DNA from: Verticillium longisporum
Taxonomy: Eukaryota; Ascomycota; Sordariomycetes; Glomerellales; Plectosphaerellaceae
Assembly: GCA_019188255.1 (NCBI GenBank)
Contig: JAETXT010000016.1
Coordinates: 248,001 to 312,000 of the forward strand
Direction of reading: 5' to 3'
Length of the DNA: 64,000 nucleotides
This document shows, piece by piece, positions 21,605-33,139 of the stretch (positions within the stretch are counted from its first letter, which is position 1; each line of letters starts with the position of its first letter). The position numbers and the translations under genes were made by a program. Below the pieces are notes generated by a model that saw nothing but the letters and a program-made list of their open reading frames with translations, made no database searches and was not told the origin of the DNA.

Positions 21605-22757
21605 TAGCGTGACTTCCCGTGTGCGATCTCTTCCCTGAGTGTATACAAAGGGCCGGCTCCCTGGAATCGATAGTTAGCAGAGCTGTTTATATTTGATCAT
21701 GCCATTGGATTGCTGGAGGCTTGCATGCACAATCACGCCGCGGACGGCCTTAATATCTGCACCTGTAACCGAATTCTCACGACGAATGAAGGACAAGCAG
21801 CAGTTGATCTCATGAGTCTTTTTTTACAGTATAGATGAAGTAATCGATGCTACTCCCCTCAACGCTGTCGTTGGTCCGCTTTTACAGTAGTGTTCTTGTG
21901 ACTCTTAGCCCCTCTCCCCGTAAGTCTTTCTCATTCAGACAGCAGGCCGAGCAGCAACCGTCCCACTGCCGGCCTCTCAATTTCACATAGGTATTGAAAC
22001 CCTCAAGCAAGAAGGCATTCGGGTTGCAAGAACGTTCCACCTTGCAACGAAGCCAACTGAACTCGGTGAAGTCTGCCACATCCAATCGCAACACGGGGGC
22101 TAGCCAGCTTTGTGCCTGTGGAAGAATGTCCATAGGACGGTGCTGTCAGAAGAGTCAAGATCCCATTCAGTAGGCTACTTCCAGAACCCTTTACCAGCCA
22201 TCAGAAAACTGTGGGACACCAGCTGTTTGGGGAAAGTGATACAGAGCGGAAGAGAGGACCGAAATTATACGAGACTATCTTACTTGCAAGGAGGGACACC
22301 GTTCTGTAGGTAGAAGAGGAGGGTATCGATTGTTCTACTTATTAGACCCCCCCTCCCCCCCGCAAAAGACCAACAGTTGCCATGCTTCACTCGTTGCAAG
22401 AACTCCTTGACAGCTACCTGTTGCTTCCTGTAGACTAGACACGATCTTCCTATATTGAAGCTACTTCTGAGTCTGCATCATTCAACACATCGACTGATTG
22501 TGGTCCCATTTCATGCGAGCCACCGTTTCTTCTGCTCAACCGCCTGGTACCCTGTCATATCATCCGACAGCCAACGACCTTTGTGAGAAGACCCGATGAC
22601 TTCTGTGAGGATGTGGTATTTTCTACATTATCATATATAGAAACGCCATAGATCGAACCGTCATCTTGAGTACAGACACACTGTTCCCAGTCCCTGTTGC
22701 TAATCGTGAGTACATGCGTCTTGCTTCGTTTGCGTTTGCCTTCGGTCAGCAGGAACA
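21605..22757. other. About 1.1 kb without a confident gene
   Basis: Short frames only. A minus-strand frame at 21,882-22,133 is Cys-rich but isolated. A C-tract lies near 22,345-22,360. Sequence at 22,555-22,758 on the minus strand could hold a downstream exon of the MADS-like gene, but no join was established. Confidence 0.3.
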
Positions 22758-23066
22758 TCAGGCGACTTCCTGAAGCACGACGGACTCCTTTTGACCGTTA
22801 AAGGATATGCATTTTCCTGGACAATGGTGAGTGAGTATGACTGGCGTTGTCGATAGGTCACGTACAACTTCTTCTGCGCTTGGTGGAAGGTTGGTACCAG
22901 TGCTAAACTCGAACCATCTCGAGTATTTGGCACAGAGATAGATCTCTGCACCGTATTTCTCGTGGATCATTGCCAGCCTTTTCATTACGTTTCGCATACT
23001 CTTTGCAAAGTTTTCTTTCTTCCTGTCACGCCTTCGAGCCGGCATTCGAGGTCGGTCGGACATCAT
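22758..23066 (-). CDS. Divergent MADS-box-like protein, 102 aa
   Basis: The frame starts at an ATG and begins with a basic run (PARRRDRKKENFAKSMRNV), then MKRLAMIHEKYGAEIYLC and KYSRWFEFSTG. This layout, a basic helix followed by an aliphatic strand pair, resembles the fungal SRF/MADS-like DNA-binding fold (K..NF.KR..NL.KKA.EL...Y.A.VYL......YEF.S). The tail after residue about 70 (LSTTPVILTHHCPGK) is short and contains no transcriptional domain I recognise. Whether an extra 3' exon exists is open. If the fold is right it would be a DNA-binding regulator; the assignment rests on pattern resemblance only. Confidence 0.45.
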   Translation of the reverse strand: MMSDRPRMPARRRDRKKENFAKSMRNVMKRLAMIHEKYGAEIYLCAKYSRWFEFSTGTNLPPSAEEVVRDLSTTPVILTHHCPGKCISFNGQKESVVLQEVA

Positions 23067-24194
23067 TCGATTTGCCTTTACTCCAGCGATCGTGGAGATA
23101 CACGTCAGAATGGGGTTTCTTGAGATTATACGTGGCCCAATTTGAACACATCCTGGTGCCGGTGCGGGGTCAAAGGACTAGACCTGGGACCTGACTGGAT
23201 ACAGGCCGCCAGAGCCCCAAATCAGGTGCCACGAGACGGCGGCACTTTGATCAGCTATGAGATGGAACTTGCGCGTGACATTATCCTGTGCAATACATCT
23301 GCGCTGAGATCGACTGTCGTGTACCGATGCAATAACCCTATAATGTGGTCATGCTCTCGATTGACGGCTGCACCCAAGTGTTTCATGCTGCAATTTGTTC
23401 GCGGCAATGCCGTAGAGTACAACGCACTTAGACATACCCCCATAAATTACAAGATACGCATACAACGCAATTTGACAAATGTTGAATCACGCGAAATGAT
23501 GATGAGCTGTAGTTTGTTGTCGGCGATATAGACAACGTCTCAATGACCAACTAATTTGCGGTCGACTATGGCGATGACCCGTAATCTCACGGCTGAGATG
23601 GTTGCCCAGAGACACTGTCGATAACATCGTGGCCACAGCATCAACATCGGCGTGATCTTCACTGGTTCTGTGTCTGAGGAGTGGCCGGAACATGGTAAGC
23701 TGGCTCGGCTCGGCTTTGTCACTTCTTGCATCAAGCTTGGCTGCCCCAGTGTCAAGTTTTGCTGTCAGTATCTGATGAGCAATGCGTCTCCGAAGACAGA
23801 CGAACGCGGGCTTTGTTTGCTGAATTGCTGGCATTCTACTCTTGCCCGCTTGGGTGTATGCCATTATTGTATGACGCTGAGCTTATGCTGAGCTTACGCT
23901 GAGCTTAGTAGAGGGAATTGAACAAGGTCAGTATATAGCCGGGTGCTTCTTATATTGTTCGGTGGCAATGGCCGAAAGTTGGGGTCAAAACTGTGCTGCA
24001 GTTGAGGGATGGCCTCCCTCCTGCGGCGCAAACTAGTTCCGCCACCATGCCACGAGCTGCATTTGAGGATGTCTCGGCTATTTCATGGCATCACGATGGC
24101 CAAATGATTTCCATCGACGTTGACGATTACACTCCCGGCCATGGCAGTACGGCAAAGCGATCTCTGCTCAAGGGGAAAACATGGACTTCGCTAT
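23067..24194. other. About 1.1 kb without a confident gene
   Basis: Overlapping short frames without splice support. Near 23,874-23,906 there are three tandem copies of an 11-bp unit (RCGCTGAGCTT-like). Confidence 0.3.
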
Positions 24195-24710
24195 CTAACA
24201 AGCGACCATAGTTACGTAGACAGGGACAAGAACGTATCGACCATCTCCACCACGCATCCACACCTGTGCGGAATCCATCGAATCGACTTTGCCGTGCTGA
24301 ACCGAGCTCGTACAAGTATCTGGCTGGTAAGAGACGTGTGGGCTTACCAATCTTGCTGGTGCGTTGCGATTGCCACATCCATGTCTCGCGACAAATCTCT
24401 GTCTCTGGCGCGAGGCGCCCCTGGCTGTCCACAGCTCCTCGTAGTAGGCTGCCTTAGCGCGAGCTCGGGAAAGCTGCTGAACGAGGGCGCGATTCGCCGC
24501 GAGGGCCCGCTGCAGCTGTTGATGTTCTCGCATGTACGCAATCTCGTACGCGCTCCGCTGACAGCAGTGCTCTGCATTCTTTGTCGGTCGTTCCACCTTG
24601 CAACATAGTCTGTAGAGTCTTTCCGAGGCTTCCAGAAGATACGTGTGATGAACGAGGCTGTCAGGTCGAAAGACACCAGGTGATGATGCAGGTTCAATCG
24701 CCTTGGTCAT
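24195..24710 (-). CDS. Hypothetical helical protein (weak)
   Basis: An ATG-started 171-codon frame. Residues about 25-95 are strongly helical with coiled-coil character (LLEASERLYRLCCKVERP, REHQQLQRALAANRALVQQL, RARAKAAYYEELWTARG), after which the sequence becomes irregular and may be past an unrecognised splice donor. The composition looks like a genuine coding exon, but I do not recognise the family and no partner exon was found. It could equally be the remnant of a transposase-derived gene, since C-terminal coiled coils of this kind occur there. Confidence 0.35.
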   Translation of the reverse strand: MTKAIEPASSPGVFRPDSLVHHTYLLEASERLYRLCCKVERPTKNAEHCCQRSAYEIAYMREHQQLQRALAANRALVQQLSRARAKAAYYEELWTARGASRQRQRFVARHGCGNRNAPARLVSPHVSYQPDTCTSSVQHGKVDSMDSAQVWMRGGDGRYVLVPVYVTMVAC

Positions 24711-25272
24711 GGTTAGGACACTTCAATCTCTCGATGTTCTTTTTGGGAGGCAGTTTACCTTGCCCAAGATTGGAGAGACCATGTTGGTGCTGATGTCCTG
24801 TGGAATGGGATTCTTGAGTGGACCGGGTGGGCTCTCAACTCTCAAACTGTTGCCTCCGAACCTGTGTCGGGGCCTTGCTTTTGTTGGCAGACCGTCGAAG
24901 ATCTTATTCCCAAGTCCTGGACATTCATCTGGCCGAACCCAGAATAGAAGCTACAGTCTGACAGTTGGGACTGCGATTCAACCTCACACACGCTAGTATT
25001 CCGCCGCCATCGGACTGGGGTCGGCAGGGACACCCAGGCAGGTGTCCTCTGGCCCCCAACAGACAGACTACGAATAGTGTTCGCGAACATGGGACAATTA
25101 TGACCATCGGACAAGCATGAACATCGGACAAGCATGAACATCGAACCAGGTGATCAGTGTATAAAGCAACGGCGGAACATTGTAGGGCAGATGCGTGCCA
25201 TAGTATGGACCACTCACCGACCACTTGCCTTACTGCGTACTGTTGATTCTTGTTTACTACTGGTGATTCAAG
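24711..25272. other. Intergenic with short tandem repeat
   Basis: No gene seen. A 17-bp unit (CATCGGACAAGCATGAA) is repeated at about 25,104-25,140, and a TATAAAGC element near 25,160 precedes the next gene by about 110 bp. Confidence 0.4.
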
Positions 25273-25931
25273 ATGGCCCATCAATTCTCTGAGCTGAATG
25301 AGCTGCCCCGACTCACCACCGACCGAGCCCAGTCAACATGGAATGCATTTGATTTCTCCGACTTTTCTGACTTCTCCATCCCCGACACGTCAGATACGAT
25401 CATGCAGCAAATGTCCGACGACCTGCTCTCGGATGCGCTTCTCGGCCTGCCGGCCAGCTCACCAGGCGCGACTGCCGCACAGTCCGATGCATGGGACTGG
25501 AACAGTGATGCCCAATACTACTTGGACAGCAACGCAAGCCGCCCTGCAGAGGGTAGTCCTCCCGCCTGCTCTTCACCACAGCAAGAGCCAGCCGAAGGGC
25601 CCGAGGCTGGCGCCCCTGTGGTTGACGTCCCTGGTGAGACCATCAACGTGGGCCGCGAGGTGCTGGAGTTCGTACGCAAAGCTGCTCGGTTCGAGGAGCA
25701 TGTCACAAACAGGCTGGACAAGATTGAAGAAGCTCTCCGTCTTCAGGAGAACAGGTACGTCAAGCATTGAGGCGAGATTGACAGACATCCTGGCTGACGG
25801 CTGGTAGACTGGAGGATGACAAGGCGCGGATGTGCCAGGAAGTGGACGCAAGCATCGAGAAGCTGAAGGCGTGGATGAGCGAGTTGCAGAAGGTTGTGCA
25901 AGAGGCTCATGGGCAGGGTGAGCTGAGTTGA
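25273..25931 (+). CDS. Hypothetical acidic/coiled-coil protein, 201 aa
   Basis: Two exons, 25,273-25,754 and 25,808-25,931, close exactly in phase; the intron starts GTACGT, has GCTGAC near its end and stops at GGTAG. The N-terminal 120 residues are acidic, Ser/Asp/Phe-rich and probably disordered (FDFSDFSDFSIPDTSD). Residues about 125-200 form a coiled coil that continues across the splice site (GREVLEFVRKAARFEEHVTN, RLDKIEEALRLQ, IEKLKAWMSELQKVVQEA). An acidic-aromatic head followed by a dimerisation coil would suit a transcriptional co-regulator, but no DNA-binding domain is present. The LINE is inserted only about 90 bp after the stop codon. Confidence 0.65.
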
Positions 25932-26205
25932 GCGTAGGGCTGACGTGATGGTTGCATCCTGTACGCTGCTATAGTCTGCAGCCCGGACGAAACGGGAAAA
26001 CGCATGTACTGTACTGTACTGTATTGTACCGAGACGCCGGAGACGTACCGTAACGGACTGATTCGAGCACCCTCTGTATCGCCACTTCTTATTTGTTTCG
26101 TTGAAGTACGGCATCAAACCGATCGAAGGTGGGTTGGTCTTGACGCGGGACGGCGCGACACGCGAACTGGTGGATCCCACTCCACGTGGCGCCCCACCTG
26201 CAGCC

Positions 26206-27519
26206 ATGGCGACCGAAAACGACACGATCAACGTCGCGTCTGACGAGGAAGGGAGGAATGGTGTTGAGCAGCGACGACTTCGACCGCGCAAACCGAGCAG
26301 CAAAGCCATCGAAAATCAGACAATCGACGATACAACCGACGATGCGGAAATCACGACTAGGAAGCCCAACAGGCGCAATGCCAGAGCGGCGTTGGGAGGA
26401 CGACCGTCCGTGGAGAAAGAGCGACAGGTAGACGACGACACGTCGCGACTCGCAAAACAGGAACCGATGAAGCAGCAAACGAAGCTCCTCAAAGCAGTCT
26501 TAGTTAAGCTCCAGTCACTGGCGGAACTGATTGAAGATCTTCAAGACGAAAACCGAGAACTTAAGAGGGACCTTCTTACGACTAAAGACAAACTACACAT
26601 GGTCACGGAACAAATGACAGAACAAGCCCAGAGCATACGCGGAAGCGCCGAAGCGATTGCAACGATGGTTACAGGGCAGCAGAGGTCCGAGCCATCCTAC
26701 GCAGACATTGCCCGAATGCCACCGACCAGCCGACTCGACAACGCGGGCCCGGGCCCCACGGCACCACCGGGTCCAACAGACGTGGTCTTCTGCACGATCG
26801 ACACGTCAAGGATCGAGGACGAACAAGACGAACAACTGACACCGGGCGCTGTTCGTACCCTCACGGAAGGCGAGGTCAGGGTGGACCAGAGCCAATCCGA
26901 TTGGCGTTGCCTGGCTGTGACCAAAGACCCGAAGAAGCCTCGAATCAGAATTGCCTGCAGAAACGAGGAGGAGCACACCATGGTGAAACGGCTCGTGGGA
27001 GCCAAGCTGCCGCGGGGAGCCCGGATGCTGAGAGACGAACTCTACCCCGTCAAAGTCGACTACGTGTCCCGCACGGTGGTCATGGATGAGGCGAATGCCA
27101 TTCGTAGTGGAGCCGCCGAGGAGATTGGCAAAGAAAATGACGTTCAAGTTGCGAAGGTAGGCTGGCTTAGCAACAGGGATGTTCCGAAGGCGTACGGCTC
27201 AATGGTTATCTACCTCACGAAGAAGGCGGACGCGGAAAGGCTACTCGCGGAGGGTTACGCTTATGCGGGAGGACAATCCGGGAGGACCAAGGTCTTCGAA
27301 TCTCGTCCTCGCCTCGACCAGTGCTACAACTGTCAGCAGGTTGGCCGCGGCCACAAAGCTCACCAGTGCGACCTGCCCCAGATGTGCGGGCAATGCGCCA
27401 AGGAGGGTCACCACCACAGTGTTTGCACTGAGACTACCCTCAAGTGTGTTCCCTGCGGAGGTCCTCATGCGTCGTTCAGCAGAAACTGCAAGAAGCTCTA
27501 CCCTTCTTTGAATGAGTAG
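26206..27519 (+). CDS. LINE ORF1, gag-like nucleic-acid-binding protein
   Basis: The first in-frame ATG is 26,206 (437 aa); the frame is open upstream but without ATG. The N-terminus is acidic and basic-mixed, with a coiled coil at about residues 85-140 ([37 protein letters not shown]). A Pro/Gly-rich linker follows, then an RRM-like middle ([20 protein letters not shown]). The end carries clustered CCHC zinc knuckles ([30 protein letters not shown], then [15 protein letters not shown]). Such proteins coat LINE RNA and chaperone it to the target. Its stop overlaps the ORF2 start by 8 nt, implying coupled or leaky-scanning expression of ORF2. Confidence 0.9.
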   Translation: MATENDTINVASDEEGRNGVEQRRLRPRKPSSKAIENQTIDDTTDDAEITTRKPNRRNARAALGGRPSVEKERQVDDDTSRLAKQEPMKQQTKLLKAVLVKLQSLAELIEDLQDENRELKRDLLTTKDKLHMVTEQMTEQAQSIRGSAEAIATMVTGQQRSEPSYADIARMPPTSRLDNAGPGPTAPPGPTDVVFCTIDTSRIEDEQDEQLTPGAVRTLTEGEVRVDQSQSDWRCLAVTKDPKKPRIRIACRNEEEHTMVKRLVGAKLPRGARMLRDELYPVKVDYVSRTVVMDEANAIRSGAAEEIGKENDVQVAKVGWLSNRDVPKAYGSMVIYLTKKADAERLLAEGYAYAGGQSGRTKVFESRPRLDQCYNCQQVGRGHKAHQCDLPQMCGQCAKEGHHHSVCTETTLKCVPCGGPHASFSRNCKKLYPSLNE

Positions 27520-30500
27520 CACGCTCCGGATAATCCAACTCAATGTGCGAAAACGCGGCGAGGTTCACGAGAGCCTCATGAACGACGAGGACATTCAGGA
27601 CGCAGCGGTGCTGGTCATTCAGGAACCACAAGCACGGATGATCAAGGGACGGTTATTGACGACTCCGATGGGACATCACGGATGGACAAAGATGGTCCCA
27701 CCAACGACTGGGGAAGGACGATGGGCGATCCGAAGCATGCTTTGGATAAGGAAGGATTTGGGGGCGGAACAGGTGTTGATAGAGTCTCCGGACATGACAG
27801 CAGCACTGTTGAGGCTCCCAGAGAGACTGGTACTGGTGGTGTCCGTGTACGTGCAGGGGATGGACACCCAGGCATTACAGGAAGCGTGTAACACCATACG
27901 TAGTGCGGTCGCGGATGCTAGGAGAGCCGCAGGAGAGGTGGTGGACGTGGTCATTGCGGGCGACTTCAACCGCCACGATCAACTATGGGGAGGAGACGAC
28001 GTGTCTCCGGTACGACAGGGTGAAGCCGATAACATCATCGACCTAATGAACGAGCTCTCCCTCTGCAGCATGCTCCCACGGGGCACGAAGACATGGCAAG
28101 GCGGAGACCACGAATCGACAATCGACCTTGTGCTGGTGTCAGAGGACCTAGCTGCGTCCATGATCAAGTGTACGACGCACGGGACAGAGCACGGGTCGGA
28201 CCACCGCACCATCGAAACGATCCTTGACGTATCAGTTCCGACCCCGAAAGCCCAAGACCGACCTCTATTCAAAAACGCGCCATGGAAGGAAATCAACACC
28301 CGAATCTCCACGGCACTCGAGACAGTCCCGATGGAAGGCACGGTCCAAGAGAAGACGGACAGACTCATGTCAGTGGTGCTGGGAGCAGTACAGGCCTTGA
28401 CACCGAAAGCCAAACCATCGCCATACGCGAAGCGGTGGTGGACGGCGGATCTTACGCAGCTCCGCCACATCCACACACATTGGAGAAACCGGGCGAGGGC
28501 AGCAAGACGGGCAGGACGGAACGATGAAGCACTGGAGAACACGGCCAAGGGAGCAGCGAAACAATACCATGATGCCATTCGACAACAGAAGAAAACCCAT
28601 TGGAATGACTTCCTGGCCAACAACGACAACATCTGGAAGGCCGCCAAGTATCTGAAGTCTGGCGACGATGCGGCGTTCGGCAAGGTGCCACAACTTGTGA
28701 AGGCTGATGGCACACGGACGACCAACAGCAAAGAGCAAGCGGTTGAACTGCTTACCACTTTCTTCCCGTCCCTACCGGAGCATATCGAAGAGGAAGGGGA
28801 GAGACCTCAACGCGAATCAGCTGTTAACATGCCCAACATCACGATGGAAGAAGTCGAACGCCGTCTTTTCGCGACGAAATCGTGGAAAGCACCTGGTGAG
28901 GACGGGTTGCCAGCGATGGTCTGGAAACAGATTTGGCCAGCCGTCAAGCACAGGGTCCTGGCGATTTTCCGCGCATCACTAGAGGAAGGAGTACTCCCCG
29001 ACCAATGGAGGCACGCCAAGATCATCCCGCTCAAAAAGCCCGGCAAAGCAGACTACACCATCGCCAAGGCTTGGAGGCCCATCTCGCTCCTCGCCACGCT
29101 CGGCAAGGTTCTCGAGTCGGTTGTTGCGGAGAGGATATCCCATGCAGTCGAAACGCACGGGTTGTTGCCTACGAACCACTTCGGGGCCCGCAAACAGAGG
29201 TCAGCAGAACAAGCGTTAGTGCTGCTGCAAGAACAAATCTACGCAGCATGGAGAAATCGTTGGGTGGTCAGCCTCGTGAGCTTCGATGTGAAGGGAGCGT
29301 ACAATGGAGTGTGTAAAGAGAGACTTATTCAGAGAATGAGAGCGAGGGGCCTCCCAGGAGAGTTGCTCCGTTGGGTAGAGGCATTCTGCTCAGATCGGAC
29401 GGCGACAATTCAGGTCAACGGCCAAGCATCAGAGGTCCGGACCCTGCCGCAGGCCGGACTACCGCAAGGATCACCACTGTCACCCATCTTGTTTCTGTTC
29501 TTCAACGCAGACCTTGTACAACAGAAGATCAACTGCTATGGGGAGCTATAGCCTTCGTCGACGACTTTACAGCCTGGGTCGCTGGCCCAACCACGCAAGA
29601 CAACCGTAAAGGAATTGAGGCAATCATCGAAAAGGCATTGGACTGGGAGCGGAGAAGCGGTGCAACTTTCGAAGCGGACAAGACTGCGGTCATCCACTTC
29701 ACCCGATGGGCCAAAAGGTCCGATTCGGAACCCTTCACTATCAAAGGGCAAACAGTCGAACCCAAACAGCATGTCAAGATCCTCGGCGTGATCATGGACA
29801 TTGGACTCAGGTATAGGGAACACATTGCAAGAGTGGCGACCAAGGGATTGGAGGCTGCTATGGAGCTGAAACGACTGAGAGGATTGACCCCGGCGACAGC
29901 ACGGCAGCTATTCACGGCCACCGTGGCTCCGGTGGTGGATTATGCCTCTAACGTCTGGAGGCACCGATGCAAAGATCGGACGGCGGCAGCAATCAATCGC
30001 GTCCAAAAGGTCGGAGCGCAGGCAATCATTGGAGCGTTCATCACGATAGCCACGAGCGTAGCAGAAGCGGAGGCTCACATCGCCAGTGCACCAGAGCGAT
30101 TCACGAGAAGGGCTATCAAGCTTTGGACGGATCTCCACGCACTGCCCGAGACCAACCCGCTTCGAAAACTGACTGCTCGCATGCGGAAGTTCAGGCGTTT
30201 CCACCGCTCACCATTTTTCCAACTGGCAACTGCGCTCAACGAGATTCCAATGGAGAACCTGGAAACCATCAACCCATTCACACTTCCGCCGTGGATGGAA
30301 AGAATGCAGACCATTGCCGAATGGAATGACGACTCAACATCGACGCGTGTCGACCAGGACGCGATGGTGCGCATCGCCGTCAGCAGCTCGGCACGAAACG
30401 AGCTGGTCGGGGTCGGCGGAGTCATCGAGGGACCAGGAACGGTGCCCGAGACCTTTTCTTTCACCCACGGCATGAGGACCGATCAGAACCCGTTTTCCGG

Positions 30501-31263
30501 AGAACTCGTGGCGGCGGCGTACGCGCTGCGGTTTCTGCCACAGCTAAGGGGCCAGAGGGTAACGTTACTGACAAGTAACAAAGCCGCGGTGCTGACACTT
30601 CGAAACCCCCGTCAACAATCTGGACAAGAGTACGTTCGCTGCATCTACGAAGCGGTCACTCGACTTCGAGAGACCGGAAACACCATCGCAGCCGTTTGGC
30701 TGCCTAGTCATCTCGAGGACGACCTCCTGAAGAGAGCGAAAGGAGAAGCACGCAAGGCCAGCCGAGAGGGCGCCTCACCAGAAAAGCAGTTCCCGAAGAT
30801 GCGGTCCACCACCCTCAATGCTGCAAGACGCAAACTACGTGTAGAGAGACGACTACCGGACAAGGTTGGAAAACTCTCGAAGGAAATAGATATAGCTCTT
30901 CCTGGCAAGCACACTCGAGAACTATACAACAACCTTTCCTGGATAGAAGCGAGCATGCTGGCCCAGCTCAGGACAGGCATGGCGAGGCTCAACGCGTCAC
31001 TTTTCCGAATCAAGGCAGTAGCGTCAGCCCAATGCGCATGCGGACACGCGAGAGAGACGGTAGAGCACTTCCTCCTTCGATGCACACGGTGGGCAACACA
31101 ACGCGCCGAGACACTCATGTGCCCTGGCGCACAAAGAGACAACGTTTCTTTCCACCTGGGAGGAAAGACAACATCAGATGGTGATGACTGGAAGCCAAAC
31201 ATGAAAGCAGTCCGAGCTACGATACGCTTTGCGAAGGCCACGGGCCGGCTAGAGAATGTGTGA
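27512..31263 (+). CDS. LINE ORF2, endonuclease-reverse transcriptase with one frameshift
   Basis: ORF2 starts at ATG 27,512. Residues 1-235 are an apurinic-type endonuclease ([29 protein letters not shown]). Reverse transcriptase follows ([46 protein letters not shown]). At about 29,538-29,541 the reading frame shifts: the first frame ends in a stop at 29,551, while the catalytic AFVDDF box and everything after it lie in the -1 frame (to 31,263). The C-terminal part has an RNase H-like region in which the usual acidic positions are poorly kept, and a [17 protein letters not shown] motif. The shift lies in a run of four G, and one extra G would restore one frame. It may be a genuine inactivating deletion, a sequencing error, or programmed -1 frameshifting; no slippery heptamer is obvious. 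Confidence 0.9.
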
Positions 31264-31563
31264 TCCTTGATGAGACCTATCACGGCAACCCCCCTTCCCT
31301 ACTAATCGAACCTAACACCCACACCTCGTGTCAATAACAGCAGGCGCCGCTTCAGTCGCCGTAGATAGGACTCTGAACACTTGAAGAATAGCCTTCAAGC
31401 AGCTTGCCAATACAATCTAAACCCCATGAGAAACCGGCGGAAAGACAGAAGACGAGAAAGCAAGAGCGGAAAGACGACCCCTTATGGGCTTGGGAGTTTC
31501 GGACAGACTACAGGAAGCGACCATGTACAATAGCGAATAGTGCCTTATTGGCTCTAGGCCACC

Positions 31564-31592
31564 AGGCGTAATAAACTTGTGTGTGTGTGTGT
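31564..31592 (+). repeat. (TG)n 3' tail of the LINE
   Basis: Alternating TG at the 3' end of the element, matched in inverse orientation by (CA)n at 16,721-16,734 in the truncated copy. It marks the family's 3' terminus. Confidence 0.85.
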
Positions 31593-31860
31593 ATTGTACC
31601 ATACCTCAACGAACGACTGCTTGCTGTGAATGTTTTCAATCATGATACCGTCGTGACGGCTCGGCCATCCTGCCCCTGCAGCAGCCCCCATGTTTCAGGT
31701 CCCAAATAAGGACCTCGATCGTCAAGGTTTCTGCTCTCCTCCTCGATCAGGGCCATGGCGCGGGCCTAACACGTCGAAGACAAGTTCACGGTGCATACTT
31801 AAGTGCGGCCGAAGGTGTCATGGAAGGGCCTGGTCCTGTCCCACATTGACAAGACACAAA

Positions 31861-32479
31861 ATGGCCCCAAAAGAGACAGTCCGACACAGGAAGGCCGTCA
31901 GAAGGAACATTGGCTCTTTGCTGACGAAATGCGAGGACTACAGCAACCTCGGCAACATCGAAGTCGCGCTGTATGTCTTTTTCCCCGATGACGGTGGTTT
32001 TGTATCATACGAGTCGACCGACCTGCATTGGCGTCAGGACATCGAAGCCAAGGTAGGCTGGCAGACACAGCGGCCCTTCATTTGCTGCTGTTCACGATCC
32101 AACTGACCCAAATGCCGACCATCAATAGAAAAGCAGCACGCAGCCAACGCTTCACTTACCGGAGAACCTCAAGAAATGCATCGGCCAGAAAGTGACGGGC
32201 TTCTATTTCAAGCAGAAGCGAGGCCGCCTTCCTGGGGTGAACAAGACAGGCGTGGCGGGCAAGCCGGACGTGACGGGGAAGGCGGACATGACGAGCAAGA
32301 CGGGCACAGCCATGGGGCATCAAACTGGGGTCCAAACGAGGTGGACCAGGTCTCTGGCCCGTGCTGGTCCAGCAAACAGGAGGCAGACGGGCCGACGTGT
32401 GGGCTGTGCTTTCCCCGCCATGCCAGATCTACGGATTGGAAGCTTACAGCCGCGGGGGACCATTGTTTGCGCGAGCTGA
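31861..32479 (+). CDS. Second divergent MADS-box-like protein, 180 aa
   Basis: Two exons, 31,861-32,052 and 32,129-32,479, joined in phase 0 (donor GTAGGC, acceptor TCAATAG with a CTGAC upstream). The N-terminus has the pattern of a fungal SRF/MADS-like domain: a basic first helix (KETVRHRKAVRRNIGSLLTK), then YSNLGNIEVALYVFF and FVSYESTDLHW. After the splice site come LPENLKKCIGQKVTGFYFKQ and then a low-complexity Lys/Thr/Gly tail with repeated K(T/A/P)D(V/M)T-like units. A DNA-binding role would fit the fold but is inferred. It is only distantly similar to the gene at 22.8-23.1 kb. It lies 260 bp downstream of the LINE, so its upstream control region was probably displaced by that insertion. 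Confidence 0.5.
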
Positions 32480-33139
32480 TGGCACGATCAGGGGCGTGTT
32501 GTTGGTGTTCCTCATGCTGCTGATGTTAGAAAGTGTTACGAGAGGCAATGCAACGGGATTTCCAATCATTGTTCGTGGTTCCACTACCTATTTTGTTCGC
32601 CAACTGCATTGGTCTGACAGTTTGATTTGGTTCGCAAGCATGTTCGGTCCAACAGGACCATCATCGGAAGAAAATCAGGTGGTTTCTACTTTCCCGGGCG
32701 CAGCATCCGCCTCGGCAACAGGGCTCACAAGTCGAGCCAAATCCTACCAACCTCTTTCGTATGTGCCAAGAGGCGCCCATCCTAGACCTGCGCCCATCGC
32801 GGTTGGAAAGCCTCTCGTGACTGTCTGGTTCTGCTGGTTGAGCGGCGGGCCCCTGCCTCTCGTTACATTCTGCACAATGGATGACCGGCTACAACGGAAC
32901 TACTCACTTCCCAGCCACACTTAGGGCGTCCCGAGAAGACGGAACCCAATCGGGGGAGCTGTTGAAGCGCCTGTTCGACCACCGTTGACCCGCCAGACCC
33001 ACCAAACATCATTTTCTCCACGACTCATGCGAGACAGCCCCGGCAACCGTCCTTCCAGCCAGACGAACAGCCAACCAACAGGTGGAACGTGCATCGGACT
33101 GATCATCCCTCATGGACCTCGTCGCGGCATCCCCGTGTC
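32480..33139. other. Intergenic, convergent gene ends
   Basis: Between the plus-strand MADS-like gene and the minus-strand ferric reductase. The long frames here are not supported by splice structure or protein-like composition; I see nothing else. Confidence 0.35.

Larger units (their letters stand above)
26021..31600 (+). mobile_element. Full-length Tad-like LINE retrotransposon with 10-bp target-site duplication
   Basis: The element (about 26,031-31,590, 5.56 kb) has a short 5' UTR, a gag-like ORF1, an ORF2 with AP-endonuclease, reverse transcriptase, RNase H-like region and a terminal cysteine motif, a 3' UTR and a (TG)n tail instead of poly(A). GTATTGTACC occurs at 26,021-26,030 and 31,591-31,600 exactly outside the element (the first GT of the right copy could belong to the tail). 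The layout is that of the fungal Tad1 group. The perfect target duplication implies recent insertion; the one visible defect is a one-base frameshift in reverse transcriptase. The truncated relative is at 16.7-17.8 kb. Confidence 0.93.

Noticed and set aside
26101..26205. N-terminal extension of LINE ORF1 starting at TTG
   Set aside because: TTG is not a credible eukaryotic start here; the first in-frame ATG is 26,206.
27979..28758. Long minus-strand frame (259 codons) inside the LINE ORF2
   Set aside because: It is antisense to the well-supported endonuclease/RT frame, has Ser/Cys-rich shadow composition and no domain.
32361..32924. 187-codon plus-strand frame between the MADS-like gene and the ferric reductase
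   Set aside because: No ATG context, splice support or protein-like conservation; it overlaps the end of the MADS-like exon in another frame.
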